Positions 9,884-18,227 of a DNA stretch of 64,000 nucleotides are shown here, piece by piece (the first letter of the stretch is position 1; each line of letters opens with the position of its first letter). The DNA is from Thalassotalea hakodatensis (GTDB lineage: Bacteria; Pseudomonadota; Gammaproteobacteria; Enterobacterales; Alteromonadaceae). The notes below the pieces were generated by a model. It searched no databases. It was given only the letters and a program-made list of their open reading frames with translations, and was not told the DNA's origin. A program made the position numbers and the translations under genes. The stretch is taken from assembly GCF_030295995.1 (NCBI RefSeq), contig NZ_AP027365.1, positions 3,938,066 through 4,002,065 on the forward strand, written 5' to 3'.

Positions 9884-10849
9884 ATGAAATATTTTCCTAT
9901 CTTTCTAACCGCAGATCGAATTAATGCATTAATAATAGGCGGCGGTGACGTTGCAGCGCGAAAAATTGAATTGCTGCTAAAAGCTAATTGTAAGATTACC
10001 GTGATGAGTGAAGATTGCAACATGGCTGTAGAGCGTTTAATTAACACCGCATCACTTACCTATCTAGCGCATCAATATCAAGCAGATACTCTTGAGCAAT
10101 ACAATTTAGTGATTGCTGCGACTGATAATGAAACGGTTAATCAACAGGTTGCAGAGCGCGCTCATCAGCTTGATATTCTCGTCAATGTTGTTGATCAGCC
10201 CGCACTGTGTAGTTGGATAACGCCAAGTATTATTGATAGAGATCCGATGCTTATTGCCTTATCGAGCTCAGGTTCAGCCCCAATTCTTTTACGTATGTTG
10301 CGTGAACAAATTGAAAAAACGCTGCCTGATGGTTACGGTAAACTTGCTGAGTTTAGTTATAAATTTAGAGATCACGTTAAAGCCCGTATTAAAGGTGTGA
10401 GAAACCGCCGTGCATTCTGGGAAGATATATTACGCGGGCGTATCGGACAACGAGTACTCGATGGTGATATCGAACAAGCTGAAAAACAACTTATTCAACA
10501 ACTTAAGCGGGAAATTTCTTTGCCAGAAGGGGAAATTATTTTCATCCATACCTTGCTAGGTAATCCTGATAATTTAACGTTGGCCGCTCACAGAGAAATG
10601 CAGTTTGCCGATGCAGTATTTTATGATGAACAAGTAAACCCAGCCTTTATTGAGTATATTCGAAGAGACGCAGATAAGTACCCTCAACAAATCAACGCTG
10701 ATGTATTAATAAATGCACAACATGCATTAGAGCTTGCAGAAGAAGGACAGAAAATCATTTATTTGTTAGCCGGTCATCAAACGATACCACATAATTCAGC
10801 ACTATCGCTCAGCCAAGTAACAGTAAAAGAGCTTGTGTGTGGCACTTAA
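9884..10849 (+). CDS. Siroheme synthase: precorrin-2 dehydrogenase/ferrochelatase with a degenerate SUMT half-domain
   Basis: Residues 1-~205 match the CysG N-terminal module that oxidises precorrin-2 with NAD and inserts iron to make sirohaem: MKYFPIFLTADRINALIIGGG, DVAARKIELLLKA, IVNVVDQPALCSWITPSIID, ALSSSGSAPILLRMLREQIE. Residues ~215-321 align with the first part of the uroporphyrinogen III methyltransferase domain. There the SAM loop usually reading GAGPGDPDLLT is HTLLGNPDNLT, the GGDPF motif is replaced by AGHQTI, and the second half of the domain is missing. The methyltransferase activity is probably lost and supplied by a separate cobA. E. coli CysG is 457 residues. The gene symbol is left blank because the fusion is incomplete. 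Confidence 0.88.
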   Translation: MKYFPIFLTADRINALIIGGGDVAARKIELLLKANCKITVMSEDCNMAVERLINTASLTYLAHQYQADTLEQYNLVIAATDNETVNQQVAERAHQLDILVNVVDQPALCSWITPSIIDRDPMLIALSSSGSAPILLRMLREQIEKTLPDGYGKLAEFSYKFRDHVKARIKGVRNRRAFWEDILRGRIGQRVLDGDIEQAEKQLIQQLKREISLPEGEIIFIHTLLGNPDNLTLAAHREMQFADAVFYDEQVNPAFIEYIRRDADKYPQQINADVLINAQHALELAEEGQKIIYLLAGHQTIPHNSALSLSQVTVKELVCGT

Positions 10850-10876
10850 CGTTTAGCACGAGCATGAACAACCACT

Positions 10877-10906
10877 AAAAAAAGCCCCACTCTCACGAGC
10901 GGGGCT
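10877..10906 (-). terminator. Rho-independent terminator of the candidate small RNA
   Basis: On the minus strand AGCCCCGCTC pairs with GAGTGGGGCT (one mismatch) and is followed by a T-run. There is no T-run on the plus strand side, so it serves minus-strand transcription and not the siroheme synthase gene. Confidence 0.75.
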
Positions 10907-11104
10907 AACAATACGTTTACGCAGTAAGAGCAATTCTACGCACGTACTCCCGGAAAGAAGTACCCATGCAGGTACATCAACCATTAAAGACTCAAAACAC
11001 ATAAGTAAGGGCAAATATTTGCTTTGACTTTAATGTAAACACTTGCTGTTAATACCTTTACTCTGGCTATATGAGTAAAAATACTTAAGGGTTAACATCA
11101 AGTT
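10877..11104 (-). ncRNA. Candidate Fur-controlled small RNA
   Basis: The 286-base gap after the siroheme gene contains a full minus-strand transcription unit with no convincing ORF. It has a sigma-70 promoter (TTGACT, 17 bases, TAGTAT) with predicted +1 near 11104, and a GC-rich terminator with T-tract at 10877-10906. Between them is a stable hairpin at 10940-10969: GTACTTC pairs with GGAGTAC around a 6-base loop, extended by GCAT/GTGC. A Fur-like box abuts the -35. The ~228-nt length and iron context recall RyhB, which is about 225 nt in Vibrio. A GAATTGCTC segment before the terminator weakly resembles the RyhB core. Function is inference. Confidence 0.55.
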
Positions 11105-11110
11105 GTTTGT

Positions 11111-11162
11111 ATACTAGCAATGCATTCCCTCACAGTCAATACAAATGAGAATTATTTTTATT
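11111..11162 (-). promoter_or_regulatory. Sigma-70 promoter with overlapping Fur-like operator
   Basis: On the minus strand the -35 TTGACT (11134-11139), a 17-base spacer and the -10 TAGTAT (11111-11116) form a near-consensus promoter. Directly upstream, at 11142-11162 inside the 3' end of the hydroxylase gene, is a box reading CAAATGAGAATTATTTTTAT on the plus strand. It is almost the same as the operator at 24752-24772 in front of the haem genes. Confidence 0.65.
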
Positions 11163-12149
11163 AACTTTTGTTTTTATATTTTTTTGATAAACTTTATTCC
11201 TTATCATCACAAAAACTTGTACAAAAGGTGAACAATAAATTCCAAATAAATTTGAATGTTGAGCATATTTTCCGCCAATACCAATGGATAAATTTTTAAC
11301 CGTTGATGCTTTAACCAATGTTCCTGCCAACCTGTCCCATACAGCCAAAGCAGAACCCAAATTAACGTCAAACCACATTGGATTGTCGCTATGGTGCACT
11401 TGATGCTGAGCAGGACTAATTAACCAATTCTCGAACTTATCACCCCATGATAACCATATATGGCTATGACGTAAGTTAGAGCCCATGAAATTAAATGCAA
11501 AGACAAATAAATTGGCGCCTACAATATCAACCATCTTTAACGTAGGACCAAATAAGTAATAACAAAAGCCTACAACAAACCCTTGAGTAAGTGCCATACG
11601 ACATGCGTATAAGTAACTTTCAACGGGATGTGACCGATAAATAGTCATCGGCGTTAACACTTTCGCCGAGTGATGTACCTTATGAAACTCCCATAAAAAC
11701 GGGATCTTATGCAATGCCAAATGCAATAAGAATCGCGTTAAATCATCAAAAATAAAGAGTAAAAAGGTAAAAGTAAACATAATAGTGGATGCTGACCAAG
11801 TTAAATGCTCAATCGTACCAAATATCCGTTCAATCGCGTCAGATACGCCTAATGCAATGGGCGCCATTGTTAAAACAATGAAAGGAAAAAAGGCAGCTTT
11901 TAACAGATTATTTATCAAGAATAAGTAATAGTCATGGCGTGCGGAGCTTGAAAAATAAATATTTCTAGGAAAAACATACTTCAAAAAACCAATCACAGAG
12001 CGTTGTGAAGTACTTTTTGCCGCTCCCCATATGAAGGCAGGAACAGCAAGCATCAAAGAAGAAAGCAAATATCCCCAGTAAATGCGTTTATTTGCATCAA
12101 ATAGATAGCCTGATAATTCATCTAGATTTGTATATAGAAAATCAATCAT
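11136..12149 (-). CDS. Sterol desaturase / fatty acid hydroxylase family membrane protein
   Basis: A 337-residue integral membrane di-iron oxygenase-like protein. Histidine clusters for the di-iron centre are visible: HLALH near residue 145, EFHKVHHS near 157, LRHSH near 232 and QHQVHHSD near 252. There are about four to five hydrophobic helices (residues ~25-45, 85-105, 120-145, 185-235). Substrate cannot be told from sequence. It is the last gene of the minus-strand run starting with the DUF4856 lipoprotein and follows the TonB receptor by 55 bases, so its iron-dependent chemistry is plausibly tied to that iron-regulated operon. Confidence 0.85.
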   Translation of the reverse strand: MIDFLYTNLDELSGYLFDANKRIYWGYLLSSLMLAVPAFIWGAAKSTSQRSVIGFLKYVFPRNIYFSSSARHDYYLFLINNLLKAAFFPFIVLTMAPIALGVSDAIERIFGTIEHLTWSASTIMFTFTFLLFIFDDLTRFLLHLALHKIPFLWEFHKVHHSAKVLTPMTIYRSHPVESYLYACRMALTQGFVVGFCYYLFGPTLKMVDIVGANLFVFAFNFMGSNLRHSHIWLSWGDKFENWLISPAQHQVHHSDNPMWFDVNLGSALAVWDRLAGTLVKASTVKNLSIGIGGKYAQHSNLFGIYCSPFVQVFVMIRNKVYQKNIKTKVNKNNSHLY

Positions 12150-12204
12150 CGGTTATCTCTCAAAAAATAGTGACTGGCTTTAAGTGACAACCAGCCACTG
12201 TCTA

Positions 12205-14430
12205 CTAAAAGTTATATTGATAGCCAAAATACGCTTGTTGCGGCTTACTTGGACGAGCACCATATGGGCGACGGCTGATAACCTCTTGCTCATCTAGAAT
12301 GTTATCAATTTTCAAATAAACACTACCTAATTTACCTAAATCGTAGCTAGCTGAAATATCCAGAATACTATAAGCTTCAGTAGCTTCACCAGCAAGTGTT
12401 ACTGCCTCCCCAGAAGCTTCCATCATTTCATCAACATAACGCGCCACCAAATTTATATCCCAATTATTCGCCGCTAAACCCATGGATAACGTTAACTGGT
12501 TTTCTGGTTGATAAGGAAGCGGATCCCCCTCTTCAATAATTCCCCACATAGGAAAGTCAGAGGTAAAGCTAGTGTCAAATTCTGACTGTGTATTGGTATA
12601 TACTAAAGATACAGGTAAATCAAAAGTACTATTAATTGTAAACGTATGACCCGCTGTAAATTCTATGCCATATACGGTTGCTTTACCGCTATTAAATTCA
12701 GCGTCTAGGTTGTCACCACAACTTGCAGCAGCAGAAAATGAACAGCTCTCTTTTAAGTTTTTAATGTCATTATAAAAGTAAACCGCTTCAAATTGTGTTC
12801 CGTTACTACGATAACGTGCTCCTAATTCATAGTTTACACTGCTTTCAACATCAACCGCAGGATCTTCTTTTGGACTAGTTGGAATAAACCCTTCATGCAC
12901 ACCAAAGAAAAAACCAGCAGACTCATTAGCTTTATAGAAAACACTTAAACTGGGCAACCAAATGTTGGTTTGTTTGTCCAACCAATCATTCGCTTTTCCT
13001 ACTGCTTTATTTTGGTAGTTGGCATCAATAAATTCACCGCGAATACCTAACGTTACATCTAACTGATGCCAGCTAATTTTATCCTTTAAAAAGATAGATA
13101 TTGCATCTGTTTCTTCTATATTGGTCGTGGTCGCAACAGTATCATTACCATCACTAATAAGTTTACTCGATTGCATCAAAAATGAGTCTTCGGTATGAAA
13201 ACGTTTGATCTGATCTTGATGAAATCTCACGCCAATATTAAATTCATGTGTTAACCCGGATAATTGATAGTCGGCATACAGTTCTGATTGAATTCCCTGA
13301 GAATAGTACTCACGATAATTATCACCAACTATTATTTTTTCATACTCCTTTTGACTATCGGCTTCTCCAGTAAGTAATCGATAAAAACCTTGATGCTTTT
13401 CGTCTGTAGGGTTTGCAATGACTTCTTGCACATCGGCATCGACTAAACCGCCTTTAAACCCGTTAAATTTAAACCATGAACGGTCAAATTGATTACGATA
13501 AAGTCGCGTTGTAATATCAAAACTTTCAGTGCCAATAAAATGAGTAAATTGAATTTGCTGATGTTGCCAATCCATTTTATCTAACTGGCTTGCTGCATAA
13601 CGGCGGTTAGGCGCTGTAGCAAAATCTTCATCAGTTAGCCCTAAATAGGTTTCATCTGATAACTCATCAGCATAACTTAATTTTAATTCAACGAGTTGAC
13701 TATAATGATTATTAGAAAGGTCATAATTAAATTTAACCATAATATCATTTTTGTCAAAACCAGTGTTTCCTCCTCCATCAAGTACTTTAAAGCCATCTGA
13801 TTGCAGATGTACGCCCTCGATTAGATAACCTAATTTACCTTTAGTATTACCATAATATGCTTTCGCTTTTAAGTAACCATCGGTACCTGCGGCAAGGTCA
13901 AGCGAGCCTTCACTTGATCTTGGCACATGACGAGTGGTCATATTTAATGCACCAGCTACCGTATTCGGACCATATTTAATAGCTGACGGACCTTTAAATA
14001 CTTCTAATGATGTCATCTTATTCATCATTGGGAAGTAATATGCTGCAGGCGCAGAATAAGGAGCAGGTCCAATTAAAACACCATCTTCCATTACTGTAAT
14101 TTTTTTACTGCGTTCAGGAGTCGCACCACGAAAACCAATATTAGGACGTAAACCAAAGCCATCTTCTTCACGAATATTAACCCCTGGTACGCTGTATAAA
14201 ACACGGTTAATATCATCAAATTTAAATTTCTCTAACGTTTGTTCATCAATTAATGTAGCAGAGCCAGATTCAGTTCTTAATTGATCATCATGACCTAATA
14301 TTTGAATACGTTCGTAATATTCTTTATCTGTGTCTTTTTTATCGGAGTCATTAACGGTATTAGCAAGTGCTGGTGCGCAGATCGCGCTGATAACCAATGC
14401 CAATGTATGTTTAGCAAATAATTTCATCAT
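12205..14430 (-). CDS. TonB-dependent outer-membrane receptor (iron/siderophore type)
   Basis: A 741-residue outer-membrane receptor. A signal peptide (about 1-23, ending APALA) is followed by a plug domain with YYERIQILGHDDQLRTESG, DINRVLYSVPGVNIREEDG and VFKGPSAIKYGPNTVAGALN. The beta-barrel ends in the typical aromatic terminus (YFGYQYNF). A cysteine pair near residues 564/573 lies in an extracellular-loop-like region. Its start overlaps the imelysin gene stop (TAATG), so the two are translationally coupled. Neighbouring imelysin and DUF4856 lipoproteins and the Fur-like box upstream point to ferric-siderophore or other iron uptake; the ligand is unknown. Confidence 0.93.
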   Translation of the reverse strand: MMKLFAKHTLALVISAICAPALANTVNDSDKKDTDKEYYERIQILGHDDQLRTESGSATLIDEQTLEKFKFDDINRVLYSVPGVNIREEDGFGLRPNIGFRGATPERSKKITVMEDGVLIGPAPYSAPAAYYFPMMNKMTSLEVFKGPSAIKYGPNTVAGALNMTTRHVPRSSEGSLDLAAGTDGYLKAKAYYGNTKGKLGYLIEGVHLQSDGFKVLDGGGNTGFDKNDIMVKFNYDLSNNHYSQLVELKLSYADELSDETYLGLTDEDFATAPNRRYAASQLDKMDWQHQQIQFTHFIGTESFDITTRLYRNQFDRSWFKFNGFKGGLVDADVQEVIANPTDEKHQGFYRLLTGEADSQKEYEKIIVGDNYREYYSQGIQSELYADYQLSGLTHEFNIGVRFHQDQIKRFHTEDSFLMQSSKLISDGNDTVATTTNIEETDAISIFLKDKISWHQLDVTLGIRGEFIDANYQNKAVGKANDWLDKQTNIWLPSLSVFYKANESAGFFFGVHEGFIPTSPKEDPAVDVESSVNYELGARYRSNGTQFEAVYFYNDIKNLKESCSFSAAASCGDNLDAEFNSGKATVYGIEFTAGHTFTINSTFDLPVSLVYTNTQSEFDTSFTSDFPMWGIIEEGDPLPYQPENQLTLSMGLAANNWDINLVARYVDEMMEASGEAVTLAGEATEAYSILDISASYDLGKLGSVYLKIDNILDEQEVISRRPYGARPSKPQQAYFGYQYNF

Positions 14431-15671
14431 TAGTCGTTGTCCCCTGCTGCCGTTTTAGGAAGCTCAAGTGCCAGTTTATTGATAAAATCAGTTTTCAGAG
14501 TATCAGTGACATTTTTTACATTGGCATGTGTTTGTTTCACTTTCTCTTCGTCGGTTAATAAGGTGTCAGCCATGCTAGTTTGATATTCTTGCGATTGTGC
14601 AATGGCCAAGTCGATATGTTCTTTCAACAAAGATGCAACGTCTGCCGCATTAGACTGTTCTAAAAAATCAAAAAAGTTCACTCCTTGGGCACCTGAAAGT
14701 AATGCCTCAAAACCGATTAAGTTCTGAGTGATATGCTCGATAGAAGCATGTGCATAAATTGACTCAACTGACTCTGGGCAGACTGCCGAACCACACTCAT
14801 TTAAAGCATACCCTAAAGGTTCAGCTAACTTGCCATCTTTGGTGCTTTTATCAATGTAAAACATTGCATCAGTAATACGGTTAACCGCTGCATGTACCGA
14901 TTCAATGGCACTATCATCACTTCCCGCTTGTTTTAATTGATTTGCATAGCCTTCGGTTGCCAACCAGTGAGTTGTTAACGTTGTAGCACTGTTATTAATA
15001 TCGTCTGCAACAACCGTTGCAAATTCACAACGTGCGACTTTACGATAACTTTCTGATTGGTTATTCCAGTTATCTGGCGCGCTAGCTTCACAACTATCGG
15101 CTAAGTTGTCATTGAATAATAAATATTCTAATGCCGCCATACCTCGACGTGTTGGCGTACGTTTACTGATATCATATGGTTGACCATTTACAGTATCAGC
15201 TTTAAAAAATGTGATGTCGTAATCGACCGCACATGTGTTGACCGTTGGCCAAGAATAAATACTCGCTTTTAAATAACCACTGTTTTCAACTAATGGTCCA
15301 AGTTGCATAACCTCAATTTGTTGCCAAATTGACATTGCTTCACGCCATGAATCTCGAGCAGTCATTTTTGCAGTATTAACAGCCTCTAAGTTACCAAAAC
15401 CATCAGCGTATTGGCTTTCTACATCACAATAAGCGTTAACCGCTTGTGCTTGTTCGACGCTTTTCTCTTCAAATGCCTGATAAGTTGGCGTGATAACGTT
15501 ATCAACAACGTTAACGACCAACGCCGCTTTGTCAAAATCTGTAGTTATTGGAGGTGGCTTTATGCCAAAATCTTCGCCAGCTTTACTGCTGGTGCTTTCA
15601 CCACAGGCGCTAGTTAATAATACTGAAGCCACTGTAATGGATAAAGTACTTTTATCAAACTTAGTGAACAT
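14430..15671 (-). CDS. Imelysin-like (peptidase M75 family) lipoprotein
   Basis: A 413-residue lipoprotein (lipobox LLTSAC, Cys23) of the imelysin fold, a helical-bundle family tied to iron uptake in many bacteria. Conserved regions: QAVNAYCDVES, SWREAMSIWQQIEVMQLGP, SIYSWPTVNTC and RRGMAALEYLLFND. The family signature GxHxxE corresponds here to GMAALE: the Glu is kept but the His is Ala, so the proposed metal/protease site is altered. It is translationally coupled to the TonB receptor and follows the DUF4856 gene by about 95 bases, so it probably acts as a periplasmic or outer-membrane accessory protein for iron binding. Confidence 0.88.
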   Translation of the reverse strand: MFTKFDKSTLSITVASVLLTSACGESTSSKAGEDFGIKPPPITTDFDKAALVVNVVDNVITPTYQAFEEKSVEQAQAVNAYCDVESQYADGFGNLEAVNTAKMTARDSWREAMSIWQQIEVMQLGPLVENSGYLKASIYSWPTVNTCAVDYDITFFKADTVNGQPYDISKRTPTRRGMAALEYLLFNDNLADSCEASAPDNWNNQSESYRKVARCEFATVVADDINNSATTLTTHWLATEGYANQLKQAGSDDSAIESVHAAVNRITDAMFYIDKSTKDGKLAEPLGYALNECGSAVCPESVESIYAHASIEHITQNLIGFEALLSGAQGVNFFDFLEQSNAADVASLLKEHIDLAIAQSQEYQTSMADTLLTDEEKVKQTHANVKNVTDTLKTDFINKLALELPKTAAGDND

Positions 15672-15767
15672 GTAACACCTTGTTTTTTATTATCAATTAA
15701 AACAGCAAAAGCTTGACTAGTAATAGCCAAGCTTTTATTTTTTACAATTTACTTTATTATCAAAAGA

Positions 15768-17525
15768 TTACCAGTTCTCTGCATTTTCTGCGTCAAATTC
15801 ATAAGCTTCTTTAAAAATATCACGCGCCTTAATTAAGTTGTTTTGATATGCTTCAATATCAGCCATATCAACCACTGGCTTATCACCAACATACTGATGA
15901 AATAATGCAAAGTCTTCGTCAGATAATGGTGAATACGGATTAAATTGTAACCCTAAAGCAAAGCCTTTTAATTCTGACCAATGCTTTGCTAAATCAGTAA
16001 AGCTAAATTCTGTCGAACCTTCTTTTAGCTTGTTTAAATCAGCATAAGAGTCATTAATATAATGTACAACAGTAGCAGCAATGGCTTTTTCCCACGCTAA
16101 TAATGCCTGATCACGATGGCCCTTCAATGTTTCCATTTGCTCATCAGTTAACGCATTTGGCGCATTGTCATTAATTAACTTACGTCCAGCAATGAGTGCA
16201 TTCATAGCATCACCGGTAAAATCTGTAGCAACCACTGCTTTACGATCTCGCTTAGCCGCATTTACAGACGCACCGAAATTATATTCAGAAAGAAGATCTA
16301 TTTCACCATCTGCATTAGAATCAAATTTACCATTCCAAGCAGTTCGTCCATTAGTACCTTCGTCATCAACCTTACCTGCAATTTCATTATCTGAATATTC
16401 TAAGTAATCTCGTGCAGCACCAAAATAACCAAAGCCTTCATCAAACTGATGCTCAAGGTTAGTATATTTTTTACCTGAAACAGCACTCGTGTTATCAGTT
16501 AACAAACCTTTTCCTTCAGTTTCATGACCAAAATAGTCATCAGCAGCTTGTGAATAAGTAACAGACATCAATAAGAATTTTTGAATAAGCTGTTTAAGGT
16601 CTGTACCGTCTTCATTGACATAGATGCTCGTAATTGCTTCACCATTTACATCAAAACGAGCAGCACCATTAATGTATGTCATCGCGTTATCGGCAAGTTG
16701 CTCAAAAAACATGTCAACTAAGCCCTCAGGCGTGTAATCACCTTGGTTGCCCCAGCCAATAAATGCATTTGAAGCTGAGTCGGTATGCCCCCAAGTTTTA
16801 TGTTGACCTTTTTCATCACGCCCAGCAATTTTACCGCCTTCGCCGCCTAATCTTTTTGCACTACCAGAGATATTGGCAATAAATTTTTGCTTAGCATTAT
16901 CGCCAAACGATTTAAGGGAAAAATTGTCATATTGCCCTTCTGACGTGCGAAAATATAAGTTTAACTTATCTAATACATCTTGTTTGGTTGCTAAAACACC
17001 GTTGTCTAAGTCTGTTTTTAACTCATTTGCAATGTAGTAATTAAGTTCATTGATCAAAGCATGACGTGCAATTTGACCGCTGTATGAAACACTTGAACCT
17101 TCTTCAAACTTACTTTCAAAGTCATAGCCAGCAATGTTATTTACTTCAATTGTCATTTCTTTGGTAAAACTAAGGCCACCATTATCTTGCGCAGTCACAC
17201 TAATAGTATAAGATTGCACAGCTTCATAGTTTACCTCAACGCCCTCGGCTAACGCTAATTCAGTACCATTTACAACAAACATGTCGCCATCAACGCTAAA
17301 AGTATGCGTATCGCCACTTGCGTCAGTTGCTGACAACGTGCCTACTACTGCGCCTGCAGTGTTTTCATCAACAGATGAATTTGAAACACTTATGTCTGTA
17401 GGGGCACTATTTGTTGGTGTTGTATCAGTGTCTGGTGTTTTAGAACTACCACCGCCACCGCCACAAGCAGACAATGCAAATATTGCAGATAACGCAATTG
17501 CCACGGTACTTTTTTTAGCATTCAT
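15768..17525 (-). CDS. DUF4856 lipoprotein with cadherin-like domain
   Basis: A 585-residue lipoprotein when started at MNAKKSTVAIALSAIFALSA, with lipobox LSAC followed by a glycine stretch. The longer frame to 17627 would run through the Fur-like box and is rejected. Residues ~35-135 form a cadherin-like domain (APTDISVSNSSVDENTAG, VGTLSATDASGDTHTFSV). The rest is the DUF4856 domain (YDFESKFEEGSSVSYSGQIA, GGEGGKIAGRDEKGQ, NHQ-like helical C-terminus). DUF4856 proteins are usually found with imelysin and TonB receptors, as here. It is the first gene of the iron operon. Molecular function unknown. Confidence 0.85.
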   Translation of the reverse strand: MNAKKSTVAIALSAIFALSACGGGGGSSKTPDTDTTPTNSAPTDISVSNSSVDENTAGAVVGTLSATDASGDTHTFSVDGDMFVVNGTELALAEGVEVNYEAVQSYTISVTAQDNGGLSFTKEMTIEVNNIAGYDFESKFEEGSSVSYSGQIARHALINELNYYIANELKTDLDNGVLATKQDVLDKLNLYFRTSEGQYDNFSLKSFGDNAKQKFIANISGSAKRLGGEGGKIAGRDEKGQHKTWGHTDSASNAFIGWGNQGDYTPEGLVDMFFEQLADNAMTYINGAARFDVNGEAITSIYVNEDGTDLKQLIQKFLLMSVTYSQAADDYFGHETEGKGLLTDNTSAVSGKKYTNLEHQFDEGFGYFGAARDYLEYSDNEIAGKVDDEGTNGRTAWNGKFDSNADGEIDLLSEYNFGASVNAAKRDRKAVVATDFTGDAMNALIAGRKLINDNAPNALTDEQMETLKGHRDQALLAWEKAIAATVVHYINDSYADLNKLKEGSTEFSFTDLAKHWSELKGFALGLQFNPYSPLSDEDFALFHQYVGDKPVVDMADIEAYQNNLIKARDIFKEAYEFDAENAENW

Positions 17526-17606
17526 AGTATTAACCTTCTCAATTAAGCTATTCGTATAAATTTTAATTGCCGCAAGGTTAACATATGTAACAATAAAGTT
17601 ACAAAT

Positions 17607-17626
17607 AGAAATCGTTTTCATTATCA
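17607..17626 (-). promoter_or_regulatory. Fur-like box upstream of the DUF4856/imelysin/TonB operon
   Basis: On the minus strand TGATAATGAAAACGATTTCT lies about 80 bases before the DUF4856 start. Its first half is a perfect Fur half-site (GATAATGA) and the second half is partial. A TTGATA -35-like element overlaps it. Iron repression of the operon is inference. Confidence 0.55.
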
Positions 17627-17639
17627 ACTGTACTTTTGG

Positions 17640-18227
17640 TACAGCACACTAAAGTAAAGACACGCTTTTATACATTCTCCATACAACCTAGCATATTTAA
17701 TAACATTATTAATGAGATATACATTGCTAACAAGAGTAGTGATTATGTAATCTGCTTGTTAATGCTATAAATAATATTAACAAAAAACTAACACTGCTTA
17801 AGCAAAGGAGCACACCTTAAAAGGGTTTTCAGGGAAGTGGCTAACGTAATTTCATTTGTTTTATATAATTGAGCGACCCATACAATTCATGCTTTTATGT
17901 AAGATCAATGATGGATTACTTTCGCCATAAAAATTATTTTACTAACTTTAGGACCTAATGCTCAACGACATTAATTTTTCAGATACTAGCGATGAAAAAT
18001 GACACTTAGATGGAATGAATATGACTAACCCATTAATTTTGGGTAACAGTAATATGACAACTTGAAGACAAAAACGAAATGTAAAGGTTAATGACTAAGG
18101 GAAGGACAACAGCTTATTAACGATGATTAAATGGATAAACCACAGTAAACCTGCCATCAGAACAATGACTATGTATTATTCAAATACCTACTCTCGTGCG
18201 CAAGCCTTCAAGCATTTTGAATGCACT
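17640..18227. other. Intergenic stretch without recognisable features
   Basis: About 590 AT-rich bases separate the DUF4856 upstream region from the 3' end of the diguanylate cyclase gene. I find no credible ORF, RNA or repeat on either strand. Short stop-riddled frames may be decayed coding sequence, but no homology can be named. Confidence 0.5.

Noticed and set aside
10850-10906. Hairpin as terminator of the siroheme synthase gene
   Set aside because: The T-run follows the stem only on the minus strand, so it belongs to the minus-strand candidate RNA.
17526-17627. Longer N-terminus for the DUF4856 protein
   Set aside because: It would place the Fur-like box inside the coding region and push the lipoprotein signal 34 residues from the start.
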